This document shows positions 55,284 to 64,000 of a stretch of 64,000 bases of DNA, piece after piece. A program made the position numbers and the translations under genes. The DNA comes from Micromonospora aurantiaca ATCC 27029. GTDB taxonomy: Bacteria; Actinomycetota; Actinomycetes; Mycobacteriales; Micromonosporaceae. Within the stretch, counting starts at the first letter, position 1. Every line of letters begins with the position of its first letter. Where the stretch lies: positions 5,661,501 to 5,725,500 of the forward strand of contig NC_014391.1 of assembly GCF_000145235.1 (NCBI RefSeq), read 5' to 3'. Under the pieces are notes generated by a model. The model saw only the letters and a list, made by a program, of their open reading frames with translations, did not search any database and was not told the origin of the DNA.

Positions 55284-56275
55284 GCGCTGGCCTTCCCGCT
55301 TCCTAGGGGCTGGTCGCTCTCGATCGGGTGGTGGCAGGCCGCCCGCTGGGTGCTGCCGGGCGGCGCCGTCAGCAGCGGCACCGTGCCGCAGACGTCGTCG
55401 GCGCGCGGGCAGCGGTTGCGGTACACGCAGCCGGTGGGGAACGACCCGAGCGACGGGACGCGGCCCGGGATGGTGGACAGCCGGCCGCTCCCGTCGGTGC
55501 TCTCCAGCACCGTGGACGCCCGCAGGCCCGCCGTGTACGGGTGCCGGGGCGAGTCGAACACCGTCGCCACGTCGCCGTGCTCGACGATCGAGCCGCCGTA
55601 CATGACGAGCAGTTCCTCGCAGATGCTGGCGACCACCGGCAGGTCGTGGGTGATGAGCAGCAGCGACGCGCCCTCCTCGCGCACCAGCGTGTCCATCAGC
55701 CGCAGCATCTCCGCCTGCACCGTGACGTCCAGCGCCGTGGTGGGCTCGTCCGCGATCAGCACGGCGGGGTCGCACGCCAGCGCGATGGCCAGGACGACGC
55801 GCTGGCGCTGGCCGCCGGAGAGCTGGTGCGGGTACTTGCGCGCGGTGCGGTCGGGCTCGGGCAGCTGGACCCGTTCGAGCAGTTCGACGGCCCGGGCCGA
55901 GGCCGCCGTGCGGCTCATCCCCTTGTGCAGCCGCAGCGACTCGGCGACCTGGTTGCCGACCCGCATCAGCGGGTTGAGCGCCGTCATCGGCTCCTGGAAC
56001 ACCATGGCGATGTCGTTGCCGCGGACCGCGCACATCTGCTTGTCGGACAGGTCGAGCAGGTTACGGCCGTTCAGCAGCACCCGGCCGGACGCTGTCACGC
56101 CGTGGGGCAGCAGGCCCATCAGCGCGAGCGCGGTCAGGGACTTGCCGCAGCCGGACTCGCCGATGAGTCCCATCCGGCGGCCCGGCCCGATCTCGAACGA
56201 GACGCCCTTGACGGCCTGGATGTCGTGGACCTCGACGACGAGGTCCTCCACCACGAGCCCGCTCACGCCGCTCAC
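55280..56275 (-). CDS. Peptide-type ABC transporter ATPase (DppD/OppD-like)
   Basis: A 331-residue ATPase. Walker A is GESGCGKSLT, the signature is LSGGQRQR, Walker B is VLIADEPTTALD and the switch region is LLITHDLPVV. The C-terminal oligopeptide domain keeps the spaced cysteines CVYRNRCPRADDVC seen in DppD/OppD proteins, which may hold an iron-sulfur cluster. It overlaps the permease gene upstream and the second ATPase gene downstream by four bases each. Confidence 0.94.
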   Translation of the reverse strand: MSGVSGLVVEDLVVEVHDIQAVKGVSFEIGPGRRMGLIGESGCGKSLTALALMGLLPHGVTASGRVLLNGRNLLDLSDKQMCAVRGNDIAMVFQEPMTALNPLMRVGNQVAESLRLHKGMSRTAASARAVELLERVQLPEPDRTARKYPHQLSGGQRQRVVLAIALACDPAVLIADEPTTALDVTVQAEMLRLMDTLVREEGASLLLITHDLPVVASICEELLVMYGGSIVEHGDVATVFDSPRHPYTAGLRASTVLESTDGSGRLSTIPGRVPSLGSFPTGCVYRNRCPRADDVCGTVPLLTAPPGSTQRAACHHPIESDQPLGSGKASA

Positions 56276-57156
56276 CGTCCTCTCAGCCGCGGGTCGAGGG
56301 CGTCGCGCAACCCGTCGCCCATGAGGTTGAAGCCGAGCACCGACAGGGCGATGGCCAGACCGGGCCAGACGGCGAGCATCGGCTGCACGACGAAGTAGTT
56401 CTGGGCCTCCTGGAGCATCCGGCCCCAGGTGGGGGTCGGCGGCGGGGTGCCGTACCCGAGGTAGGACAGCGCCGCCTCGGCGAGCACCGCGTGCGCGAAC
56501 GACACCGACGCCTGCACGATGAGCAGGGCCGCGATGTTCGGCAGCACGTACCGGACCATGAGCACCACGCCCCGGCGGCCGTAGCTGCGCGCGGCCAGCA
56601 CGAAGTCGCTCTGCAGCACCTGCATCGCGCCGGCCCGGGTGAGACGGCCGAACACCGGCACGTTGGCGACGCCGATCGCGATCATGCCGGTGAGCGTGGA
56701 GGCGCCGAAGCCTGCGGCCAGGATGATCGCCAGCAGGATGGCCGGGAACGCGAACACGATGTCCAGTGCCCGCATCACCGGCTCGCTGAGCCAGCGGTGC
56801 CCGGTGGCGGCGAGCAGACCCAGCGGTACGCCGACGGCGGCGGCGATCGCGACGGCGACCACACCGACGAACAGTGTGGTCCGCGCGCCGACGAGGAGCT
56901 GGCTGACGATGTCCCGGCCGAAGTGGTCGGTGCCGAGCCAGTGGTCCCCGCCCGGGGACAGCAGCGTCTGCGACGGGTCGACCCGGGTGGGGTCGTACGG
57001 CGTCCAGAGGAACGACACGAGCGCGGTGAGGACGACCAGGCCCACCAGGCCGGCGCCGATCACCAGCGTGAGGTTCCAGCGGCGGCGCGGCTTGACCGGG
57101 CCGGCCGCGACGACGTCGGCGGTGGCGTCCGGTGGGGCGTCGGCGACTGATGTCAT
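56272..57156 (-). CDS. Peptide-type ABC transporter permease (DppC-like)
   Basis: A 294-residue permease with an N-terminal helix near residues 30-50, the DppC marker GTDHFGRDIVSQLL, and five more helices. The ATPase-docking loop reads YGRRGVVLMVRYVLPN. Starts and stops overlap by four bases on both sides. The ATG at 57156 is preferred to the longer frame because it overlaps the DppB stop in the same way as its neighbours. Confidence 0.94.
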   Translation of the reverse strand: MTSVADAPPDATADVVAAGPVKPRRRWNLTLVIGAGLVGLVVLTALVSFLWTPYDPTRVDPSQTLLSPGGDHWLGTDHFGRDIVSQLLVGARTTLFVGVVAVAIAAAVGVPLGLLAATGHRWLSEPVMRALDIVFAFPAILLAIILAAGFGASTLTGMIAIGVANVPVFGRLTRAGAMQVLQSDFVLAARSYGRRGVVLMVRYVLPNIAALLIVQASVSFAHAVLAEAALSYLGYGTPPPTPTWGRMLQEAQNYFVVQPMLAVWPGLAIALSVLGFNLMGDGLRDALDPRLRGR

Positions 57157-58097
57157 GCCTTGCTCCTCAGCCTGGGGTCGACCGCGTGGTACACCACGTC
57201 GACGACGAAGTTGATCAGAAGCACCGCGGCGGTCAGCACCATCACGGTGCCCTGCACCTTCAGCAGGTCGCGGTTGCCCACGTCCTGGAGCAGCATCCGG
57301 CCGAGACCGGGCAGGCCGAAGACGTTCTCGATCACGACGGTGCCGATGAGCAGCGTCGCGAGTTGCAGACCGAGGACCGTGATGACCGGGATGGCCGCGT
57401 TGCGCAGCGCGTGCCGGGTCAGCGCCTGCGAGCGGCTCAGCCCTTTGGCCCGCGCGGTCTGGATGAAGTCCTCCTGCATGACCTCGACCACAGCGGACCG
57501 GACGTAGCGCATCAGGATCGCGCCCTGGGCCACGCCGAGGACCAGCGCCGGCATCAGCAGAGCCTGCACGGCGCCGCCGACGTCGTCCCATCCGGTGAAC
57601 CCGCCGGCGGGCAGCCACTGCAACTTCACCGCGAACACGGTGATGAGCAGGATGCCCAGCCAGAACGACGGCACGGCGATGCCGACCTGGCTCAGCGCCG
57701 ACAGCGCCGTTCCGATCGCGGTACGGCTCTTCACCGCGGCGAGGATGCCCAGCGGTACGGCGATGAGCAGCGCCAGCGTCATCCCGGCCAGGATGAGCGG
57801 CACCGTCACGCCGAGCTTGTCGGCGATCTCCGAGCCGACCGACACCCCGCTGAGCGGCGAGATGCCGAAGTCACCGCGGATCAGGCCGCCGGCCCATTCG
57901 AGGTACCGCTCGGTGAACGGCCGGTTCGTCCCGAACTGCTCCCGCAGCGCCTCCAGCGCCTCCGGGGTGGCGTTGACGCCGAGCATCGCCTGCGCCTGGT
58001 CGCCCGGCAGCAGCGCCAGCATCGTGAAGACGAGGATCGACGCGGCGAACAGCGATACCGCGAGGATGGCCAGCCGCCGGACGAAGTAGATCACCAT
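57153..58097 (-). CDS. Peptide-type ABC transporter permease (DppB-like)
   Basis: A 314-residue permease with six hydrophobic segments. It opens MVIYFVRRLAIL, and has the DppB-like periplasmic loop FTERYLEWAGGLIRGDFG and the docking loop ARAKGLSRSQALTRHALRN. GGGAG lies seven bases before the ATG. It starts 22 bases after the aldehyde dehydrogenase stop. No substrate-binding protein gene accompanies the transporter in this window. Confidence 0.94.
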   Translation of the reverse strand: MVIYFVRRLAILAVSLFAASILVFTMLALLPGDQAQAMLGVNATPEALEALREQFGTNRPFTERYLEWAGGLIRGDFGISPLSGVSVGSEIADKLGVTVPLILAGMTLALLIAVPLGILAAVKSRTAIGTALSALSQVGIAVPSFWLGILLITVFAVKLQWLPAGGFTGWDDVGGAVQALLMPALVLGVAQGAILMRYVRSAVVEVMQEDFIQTARAKGLSRSQALTRHALRNAAIPVITVLGLQLATLLIGTVVIENVFGLPGLGRMLLQDVGNRDLLKVQGTVMVLTAAVLLINFVVDVVYHAVDPRLRSKA

Positions 58098-58119
58098 GCG
58101 TGTGTGCTCCCACTCCGAG

Positions 58120-59562
58120 TCATGGCCTGATCATCACCATCTTGGTCACGGTCAGCTCCTCCATGGCGAAGCGCGGTCCCTCCCGGCCGATGCCGGAGTC
58201 CTTGACGCCGCCGTACGGCATGTTGTCGGCGCGGAAGCCGGGCACCTCGTTGACGAGCACGCCGCCGACGTCGAGACGGCGTACGACGTCCAGGGCGACA
58301 GCCAGGTCGCGGGTGAAGACGGCGGCCTGGAGCCCGTAGCGGGACCGGTTGACCAGCTCGACCGCCGCGTCCATGTCGGGCACCGACCGGACGCAGACCA
58401 CCGGACCGAAGATCTCCTCCGCCCAGCACTCGGCGTCCTCGGGGACGTCGACGAGCACAGTCGGTTGCAGCACCCGGCCCTGCGCCGTACCGCCGGCCAG
58501 GCAGCGCGCCCCGGCGGCGACCGCGCGGTCCACCCACGAGTGGACCCGCTCGGTGGACGCCTCGTCCACCAGGGCGGACACGCGGGTGTCGGCGGACCGG
58601 GGGTCGCCGGTGGTGACCGAGGCCAGCAGCGGCCGGAGGCGGTCCAGCAGCGCCTCCCGGACCGGCTCCTCGACGATCACCCGCTGCACGCTGATGCACG
58701 CCTGGCCGGAGGCGTAGAACCCGCCGCGTACGACGGCTTCGGCGGCCCGGTCGAGGTCGGCGTCGCGGCCGACGACGAGCGCCGCGTTGGACCCGAGTTC
58801 GAGCAGCACCTTGCGCGGGGCCGCGGCGCGGGCGATCTGGTGGCCGACGTGCGCCGACCCGGTGAAGGACACGGCCGCGACGCCGGGGTGCGTGGTCAGG
58901 AGCTTGCCGACCTCGACGCCGCCGGTGACGAGCTGGGCCCCGGCGGCCGGGCAGCCGGCCCGGCGGAACAGGTCGACCAGCACCAGCGTGGCCAGCGGCG
59001 TGTTCGGCGCCGGCTTGACGATCACCGGGCAGCCCGCCGCGACCGACGGCGCGACCTTGTGGGCGGCCAGGAGCAGCGGGTAGTTGAACCCGGTGATGCC
59101 GACGACGACACCGACCGGGCGGCGTACCCAGAAACCGAGCATGCCCTCGCCGGCCGGCTGCATGTCCAGCGCCACCGTCTCGCCGGTCAGGTGCCCGACC
59201 TCCTCGGCAGCCGTCTCCAGCGTGACCAGCGTGCGGGCGACCTCGACCCGGCAGTCCACGAGCGGCTTGCCGGTCTCCAGGACCAGCAGCTCGGCCAGCG
59301 AGCCGGCGCGGGCGCGGACCTCGGCGGCGACTGCCGTCAGGATCGCGCGCCGCCGGTGGCCGGGCAGCCCGGCCATCTCCGCGGCGACCTCCTGCGCGGC
59401 TTCGACAGCCGCTTCCGCGTCGCCGGGGTCGCCCCACGGCGCCTGGGTGACGGTGCTGCCGTCGTACGGGAAGCGCACCGGCGCGGTCTGCGCGGCGCTG
59501 GTCCAGCCCGCGCCGATCGGCAGGCCGGCGGGCAGCGCGGTCAGCAGCTCCTGCGCGGTCAC
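58120..59562 (-). CDS. NAD(P)-dependent aldehyde dehydrogenase
   Basis: A 480-residue aldehyde dehydrogenase. Motifs include GITGFNYPLLLAAHKVAP, VIVKPAPNTP, the general base Glu255 in LLELGSN, catalytic Cys289 in ASGQACISVQR, and EIFGPVV. It resembles the lactaldehyde/glyceraldehyde-type branch. The GTG start overlaps the M20 gene stop by four bases. It could oxidise the aldehyde made by the operon's short-chain dehydrogenase to an acid; the substrate is inferred. Confidence 0.92.
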   Translation of the reverse strand: MTAQELLTALPAGLPIGAGWTSAAQTAPVRFPYDGSTVTQAPWGDPGDAEAAVEAAQEVAAEMAGLPGHRRRAILTAVAAEVRARAGSLAELLVLETGKPLVDCRVEVARTLVTLETAAEEVGHLTGETVALDMQPAGEGMLGFWVRRPVGVVVGITGFNYPLLLAAHKVAPSVAAGCPVIVKPAPNTPLATLVLVDLFRRAGCPAAGAQLVTGGVEVGKLLTTHPGVAAVSFTGSAHVGHQIARAAAPRKVLLELGSNAALVVGRDADLDRAAEAVVRGGFYASGQACISVQRVIVEEPVREALLDRLRPLLASVTTGDPRSADTRVSALVDEASTERVHSWVDRAVAAGARCLAGGTAQGRVLQPTVLVDVPEDAECWAEEIFGPVVCVRSVPDMDAAVELVNRSRYGLQAAVFTRDLAVALDVVRRLDVGGVLVNEVPGFRADNMPYGGVKDSGIGREGPRFAMEELTVTKMVMIRP

Positions 59563-60803
59563 GACGCCGCACCCGCCCGGGCGCCAGTGGCGCCGGTGAG
59601 GAAGGCCAGGGCCGCCTCGGCGTAGACCTTCGTCTTACGGACGACGTCATCGACCTCGACGTACTCGTCGGGCTGGTGGGCGATCCACTTCGGGCCGGGT
59701 CCGTACACCACGTTCGGGATGCCGCTGTCGCGCCACAGGATGGTGCCGTCGGTCGCGCCGGGCACGCCGCCGAAGACGGGCTCGGCGCCGGTGACGGCGC
59801 GGTGCGCCTCGGCCACGGCGAGCGAGACCGGGTGGTCCTCCGGGGTGACCGCGCACGGCCGGTCGTCGACCACCTCGACGGCGAAGGTGACGCCGTGCCT
59901 GGTGCCGATGGCGTCGGCGTCGGCGCGCACCCGCGCGGCGAGCGCGGCGTGGTCGACACCGGGTACGGTCCGGCAGTCCACGCCGAGGACGGCGCGGCCG
60001 GGGATGACGTTGAGCTGGTCGGCGGAGCCGGCGTCCAGGACCGTGGGGGTCAGGTACGTCAGGCCGAGGTGCTCGTGCTCACCCGGGTCGGCCTGCAGCT
60101 CCTTCTGGTACCGGCCGAGCGCGGCGACCAGCTCGGCCACCGCCGGTACGGGGTTGCGGCCGTGCTGCGGCATCGCGCCGTGCGCCATCTTGCCGGTGCA
60201 GGTGACAAGCAGCCGGACGGCGCCCTTGGCGACCGCGCAGATCTCCTCCGCCTCCGGCTCACAGATGATCGCGGCGTCCACCTCGCGGGCGAGCGCGGTG
60301 GTGGTGAAGTGCTTCGCCCCGAGCATCTGGCCCTCCTCGTCCACCAGGGCCGCCACCACGATCCGGCCCGGGAACGGCCCGGCCAGCTCGACGGCCCGGG
60401 TCGCGTGGATCATCGCGGCGACACCGGCCTTCATGTCGGCGGAGCCGCGACCGTACAGCCGCCCGTCGACGATGTCGCCGCCGAACGGGTCGACGGTCCA
60501 CTCCTCGGGAGCGCCCTCGGTGACGACGTCGGTGTGCCCCTCGAACATCAGCGTCGGGCCGGGCAGGCCGCCGTCCACCACCGCGACGACGTTGGGGCGC
60601 CCGGGGACGACCTCGGTGACCTCCGGCCGCCAGCCGAATCCCCGCATGACCTGCGCGACGAGTTCCGCCACTGGCTGCTCGCTACGCCCTCGGCCCGCGT
60701 CCCAGGTCGAGGGGATGCGGACCAGGTCCTGGGTGAGCGACACGACGGCTTGTTCGTCCACGAGATGGCCGGCGCGGAGGGAGGCGTGGGTGTCCGACGT
60801 CAT
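59559..60803 (-). CDS. M20 family amidohydrolase/peptidase (ArgE/DapE-like)
   Basis: A 414-residue zinc hydrolase. The metal ligands are clear: FEGHTDVV, GRGSADMKAG, the catalytic Glu pair in ALVDEEGQ, IICEPEAEE, and the last His in WIAHQPDEY. The family removes acyl or peptide groups from amino compounds. In this operon it could release the amine from an N-acylated or peptide-linked import. It begins 11 bases after the MocR stop and has no strong ribosome binding site, which suggests coupled translation. Confidence 0.92.
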   Translation of the reverse strand: MTSDTHASLRAGHLVDEQAVVSLTQDLVRIPSTWDAGRGRSEQPVAELVAQVMRGFGWRPEVTEVVPGRPNVVAVVDGGLPGPTLMFEGHTDVVTEGAPEEWTVDPFGGDIVDGRLYGRGSADMKAGVAAMIHATRAVELAGPFPGRIVVAALVDEEGQMLGAKHFTTTALAREVDAAIICEPEAEEICAVAKGAVRLLVTCTGKMAHGAMPQHGRNPVPAVAELVAALGRYQKELQADPGEHEHLGLTYLTPTVLDAGSADQLNVIPGRAVLGVDCRTVPGVDHAALAARVRADADAIGTRHGVTFAVEVVDDRPCAVTPEDHPVSLAVAEAHRAVTGAEPVFGGVPGATDGTILWRDSGIPNVVYGPGPKWIAHQPDEYVEVDDVVRKTKVYAEAALAFLTGATGARAGAAS

Positions 60804-60814
60804 GGCGTCGGAGG

Positions 60815-62341
60815 TTACGAACTCCGCCCTCGGAGGGGAACGTCCAGTTTCCGGGTCGGTGGGGGTACCAGCCGTGGCCGGACCTGGTCTTCTACGGCCG
60901 CGGCGACCCGCCGTACCCCCTCCTCGATGCGGTCCAGCGGCATCACCTGGTACCCCAGGCGCAGGTGGTGACGCGGCGCCGGCCGGGTGGCCCAGTACGG
61001 CGCGCCCGGGTCCAGCAGGACGCCCTGGCGGCGCAGCTCGCGGGCCAGTTCTCCGGCGTCCAGCCCCGGCGGGCCGGTGATCCAGCGGGCCAGCCCGCCG
61101 CGCGGCACCGGCTGCGGTCCCCAGCGCACGTGCCGCTCGACCGCCCGCACCATCTCCTCGTACAGCCCCTGGTAGTGGGCGCGGACGCGGCGCACGTGGC
61201 GGGCCAGGTCCCGGCTGGCGATCATCTGCGCGAGGGCGCGCTGCATCGGGCCGGGCGGGTGACGCAGCACGTAGCGGGAGCGGGCCCGCATGGCGTCCAC
61301 GAGCGCCGGGGACGCCACCACGTAGCCGAGCCGCAGCCCGGGTGCCAGCAGCTTGCTGAAGCTGCCGAGGTAGACCACGCGGTCCTCGTCGTCGAGCGCC
61401 CGCACCGCCACCGCGGGCATCCCCCGGAACGTCATCTCCGGGTCGTAGTCGTCCTCGATCACCACCGCGTCCGCCGCGCCGGCCCGGCGCAGCAGCTCCT
61501 CACGCCGGGACGCCGACATGGTCGCGCCGGTGGGGTACTGGTGGCTCGGCGTGACGTACACGAGCTGGGCGCCGTGCAGGTCCGCCGGCAGGTCCTCGAC
61601 GACCAGGCCGTCCTCGTCGACCCGGCCGGGCACCACGTCGGCGCCGGCCATCTGCATGATCGTCCGGGCGTCGGGGTAGCCGGGGTCCTCGACGAGCACC
61701 ACGCTGCCCGGCCGGACGAGGACGCTCGCCAGCAGGTGCAGCGCGTGCGTCGAACCCAGCGTGATCATCACCTGGTCCGGGTGGGCGGAGATGCCGCGCG
61801 CGGGCAGCACGTGCTCGCAGAGCTGACGCACCAGCTCCGGGTCGTCGGCCTGGCCGGCGTCCCCGATGACCCGGGACAGCCCGTCCTGCCGCAGCGCCTC
61901 ACGCTGCGCCCGCTCCCACGCGCCGATCGGGAACATGGACGGGTCGGGCTGGCCGACCACGAACGGGAACGGCGCCCGCGCCCAGGCCGGATCCCGGTGC
62001 ACCGGAGTGGGCGGCGGTTCCGGCAGCCGCGCCTCCCAGTCGATCGGCTGCATCGGCGAGCGGGCGGTCCGCCGCGCGGCCCGCATCCGCACCACCGCGT
62101 CGGAGGAGACGTAGAGACCGCGCCGCGGGACGGTCACGATCAGACCCTGCTCCATGAGCCGGTCGTACGCGGTCAGCACGGTGTTCCGGGAGACGCCGAG
62201 CGCCTCGGCCAGGCGGCGCGTGCTGGGCAGCGGGCCGTCGTCGTACTGCCCCGCGAGGATGGCGTCCTCGAGCCCGGTGATGATCTGCTCGTAGAGCGGA
62301 ACCGTGCTCTGCGGGTTGACCGGCAGCAGGAAATCCGCCAC
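60815..62341 (-). CDS. MocR-type GntR/aminotransferase regulator
   Basis: A 508-residue PLP-binding regulator. The GntR winged helix reads PLYEQIITGLEDAILAGQY, then LPSTRRLAEALGVSRNTV. An aminotransferase-fold domain follows from about residue 110, with VVIEDDYDPEM and the PLP Lys in GSFSKLLAPGLRLGY. GGAGGT lies four bases before a GTG at 62341, so the longer frame to 62398 is rejected. It is the first gene of the minus-strand operon and diverges from the LeuB-like gene, so it probably senses an amino compound and controls both arms. Confidence 0.9.
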   Translation of the reverse strand: MADFLLPVNPQSTVPLYEQIITGLEDAILAGQYDDGPLPSTRRLAEALGVSRNTVLTAYDRLMEQGLIVTVPRRGLYVSSDAVVRMRAARRTARSPMQPIDWEARLPEPPPTPVHRDPAWARAPFPFVVGQPDPSMFPIGAWERAQREALRQDGLSRVIGDAGQADDPELVRQLCEHVLPARGISAHPDQVMITLGSTHALHLLASVLVRPGSVVLVEDPGYPDARTIMQMAGADVVPGRVDEDGLVVEDLPADLHGAQLVYVTPSHQYPTGATMSASRREELLRRAGAADAVVIEDDYDPEMTFRGMPAVAVRALDDEDRVVYLGSFSKLLAPGLRLGYVVASPALVDAMRARSRYVLRHPPGPMQRALAQMIASRDLARHVRRVRAHYQGLYEEMVRAVERHVRWGPQPVPRGGLARWITGPPGLDAGELARELRRQGVLLDPGAPYWATRPAPRHHLRLGYQVMPLDRIEEGVRRVAAAVEDQVRPRLVPPPTRKLDVPLRGRSS

Positions 62342-62526
62342 CTCGACCTCCCACTCCCGCGGGGGTCTCGCCTCGTCCCGTCGTCGTACGCCCTGCACAC
62401 GCCCTGTGCGTCCCGCTGGTACTAGCCTAGCCGGAGACCTGGACCTGTTGCGGAGGGCCCGTTCCCGCCACGCTTGGCCGGGCGATGGCAGGTGACGGTC
62501 TCCTGCACGCGGACAGGGGTGGACTC

Positions 62527-63615
62527 ATGAGCGCCCAGCGAATCGCGCTGGTGCCCGGCGACGGCATCGGACCGGAGGTCACCGCGCAGGCGGTCAAGGC
62601 GTGCGACGCCGCCGCCCGACGGTTCGGGATCGACCTGGTCTGGGAGGACTACGAACTCGGCGCGGACTACTGGCGGATAACCGGCCAGGTCGTACCGCCG
62701 GACGTGGAACAGGAACTGGCCAAGGCGGACGCCATTCTCTTCGGGGCCGTCGGTGACCCGTCGGTGCCGCCCGGCGTGCTGGAACGCGGCCTGGTCATCC
62801 ACCTGCGGACCGCGTTCGACCAGTACGTGAACCTGCGGCCGGTCAAGCTGCTGCCAGGCGTGCCCACGCCCATCGGCGGGCTCCGCCCGGAGCAGTGCGA
62901 CCTGGTGATCCTGCGGGAGAACACCGAGGGCGCCTACGTCGGCGCCGGCGGCTTCATCCACCGGGGCGGGCCGGACGAGATCGCCACCCAGGAGTCGGTG
63001 AACACCCGCAAGGGCGTCGAACGCCTCATCCGGCACGGCTTCCGGCTGGCCCTGAGCCGCCGCAAGCACGTCACCCTGGTGCACAAGGCGAACATCCTCA
63101 CGTACGCCGGCGACCTGTGGCAGCGGACCTTCGCGGAGGTCGCCGCGGAGTATCCGGACATCGAGGTGGACTACGTGCACGTCGACGCGATGTGCCTCTA
63201 CCTGGTGACGCAGCCGGAGCGGTTCGACGTCGTGGTCACCGACAACCTGTTCGGCGACATCATCACCGACCTGGGCGCGGCCGTGCAGGGCGGTCTCGGC
63301 CTGGCCGCGAGCGGCAACCTCAACCCGACCGGGTCAGCGCCGAGCATGTTCGAGCCGGTGCACGGTTCCGCGCCGGACATCGCCGGCCGCGGCTGGGCCA
63401 ACCCCGCCGGGTCGATCCTCAGCGCCGCGCTGATGCTGGAGCACCTGGGTCACCCCGAGGCGGCCCGCTGCCTGGAGGACGGGGTGAAGGCGGTGCTGCC
63501 GCGCCTGGGCGCCATGCGCGGGCCGGAGATGGGCATGTCGACCGAGGACTTCGGCGACGCGGTCGCCGCCGTCATCGGCGAGGGCGCGTACCAGGCGGAC
63601 GCCCTGCCGGCGTGA
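62527..63615 (+). CDS. LeuB-like beta-decarboxylating dehydrogenase (tartrate/isopropylmalate type)
   Basis: A 362-residue NAD-dependent decarboxylating dehydrogenase. It opens IALVPGDGIGPEV and has LRENTEGAYVG, MFEPVHGSAPDIAG and the metal aspartates in DAMCLYL and VVTDNLFGDI. RENTEG is typical of tartrate, isocitrate or homoisocitrate relatives rather than the RELTGG of isopropylmalate dehydrogenase, and no leuC or leuD genes adjoin. ATG 62527 gives the conserved N-terminus; an ATG at 62485 is less likely. FGE begins seven bases after its stop. Confidence 0.87.
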   Translation: MSAQRIALVPGDGIGPEVTAQAVKACDAAARRFGIDLVWEDYELGADYWRITGQVVPPDVEQELAKADAILFGAVGDPSVPPGVLERGLVIHLRTAFDQYVNLRPVKLLPGVPTPIGGLRPEQCDLVILRENTEGAYVGAGGFIHRGGPDEIATQESVNTRKGVERLIRHGFRLALSRRKHVTLVHKANILTYAGDLWQRTFAEVAAEYPDIEVDYVHVDAMCLYLVTQPERFDVVVTDNLFGDIITDLGAAVQGGLGLAASGNLNPTGSAPSMFEPVHGSAPDIAGRGWANPAGSILSAALMLEHLGHPEAARCLEDGVKAVLPRLGAMRGPEMGMSTEDFGDAVAAVIGEGAYQADALPA

Positions 63616-63622
63616 CACGGAT

Positions 63623-64000
63623 GTGAGCACCGAACCGGTCGATCCGGGCGACGGCGGGGGCACTCCCCCGCCGTCGCCGTGTTGCGCGCCGCGACGCCCG
63701 CCCGCCGCCGCCGACACCGGCGCCGCGGCGGGCGCGAGCGCCGTCCGCTCACCATTCCGGGGTACGGACGACCTGATCGCGCTGCCCGGCGGCACCTTCC
63801 TCATGGGCACCGACGACCCGGAGGGCTTCCCGGAGGACCTGGAGGGACCGGTCCGGCCGGTGGCTGTGGCCCCGTTCGCGATCGCCGCGACACCGGTGAC
63901 GAACCGGCAGTTCGCCCGCTTCGTCGACGCCACCGGCTACCGCACGGACGCGGAACGGTACGGCTGGTCGTTCGTCTTCCACCTGTTGCTGGCGCCGTCC
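63623..64000 (+). CDS. Formylglycine-generating enzyme, 5' part (runs off window)
   Basis: The first 126 codons of a sulfatase-modifying enzyme; the frame stays open to the window end. A GTG at 63623 gives an N-terminus rich in Gly, Pro and Ala with a CCAP motif (Cys 20 and 21). The FGE domain then reads ALPGGTFLMGTDDPEGFPED, PFAIAATPVTNRQFARFV and YGWSFVFHLLL. It oxidises the active Cys of type I sulfatases to formylglycine. It is encoded in the same island as the 51,398 sulfatase, on the opposite arm. Confidence 0.93.
   Translation, partial: MSTEPVDPGDGGGTPPPSPCCAPRRPPAAADTGAAAGASAVRSPFRGTDDLIALPGGTFLMGTDDPEGFPEDLEGPVRPVAVAPFAIAATPVTNRQFARFVDATGYRTDAERYGWSFVFHLLLAPS

Noticed and set aside
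62527..63615. Calling the dehydrogenase leuB of leucine synthesis
   Set aside because: It has RENTEG rather than the isopropylmalate motif, and no leucine genes are nearby. A tartrate- or malate-like role fits the catabolic context better.

Overview
The window is high-GC actinobacterial chromosome with a strong codon bias, and it most resembles Micromonospora or a close relative in the Micromonosporaceae. Supporting signs are GTG and CTG starts behind AGGAG-type ribosome binding sites, a four-gene conservon (histidine kinase, roadblock, DUF742, GTPase), a 180-kDa-type NAD-glutamate dehydrogenase, and intergenic repeats built on AAGGAAGGGCCCC that I associate from memory with Micromonosporaceae. 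I see no insertion sequence, prophage, CRISPR array, rRNA or tRNA.

Bases 1-8,850 hold sugar metabolism: the end of a MalG-like permease, a LacI regulator and a GH13 alpha-glucosidase facing a xylose operon (xylA, xylB, MFS transporter). A ROK repressor diverges from xylA over a near-consensus promoter. Bases 8,850-22,000 are mostly signalling: a SpoIIE-type phosphatase overlapping a cobalamin-binding protein, a MarR regulator, a second PP2C-type protein, a polyprenyl glycosylphosphotransferase, a VWA/solute-binding surface protein, a beta-propeller lactonase and the conservon cvnA-D.

Bases 22,000-42,500 are mixed: two related short-module proteins, a sodium:solute symporter with a small membrane partner, an exported GH6 exocellulase with a CebR-like operator upstream, a low-complexity surface protein beside a sortase, the large glutamate dehydrogenase, a lipoprotein penicillin-binding protein, an arginase-family enzyme, a thioredoxin-fold protein and an isobutyryl-CoA mutase large subunit.

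Bases 42,700-64,000 look like a catabolic island. A PucR regulator diverges from methylmalonate-semialdehyde dehydrogenase and a class III aminotransferase. A 2-oxoacid dehydrogenase E1alpha-E1beta-E2 set follows. A tightly overlapping minus-strand operon then encodes a MocR regulator, an M20 amidohydrolase, an aldehyde dehydrogenase, a peptide-type ABC transporter without a binding protein, a short-chain dehydrogenase and a type I sulfatase. On the other side of MocR, a LeuB-like dehydrogenase precedes the start of a formylglycine-generating enzyme, the maturase this sulfatase class needs. The best candidate for an undescribed system is this divergent sulfatase/FGE regulon. I infer that it takes up and breaks down an N-acylated, sulfated compound.
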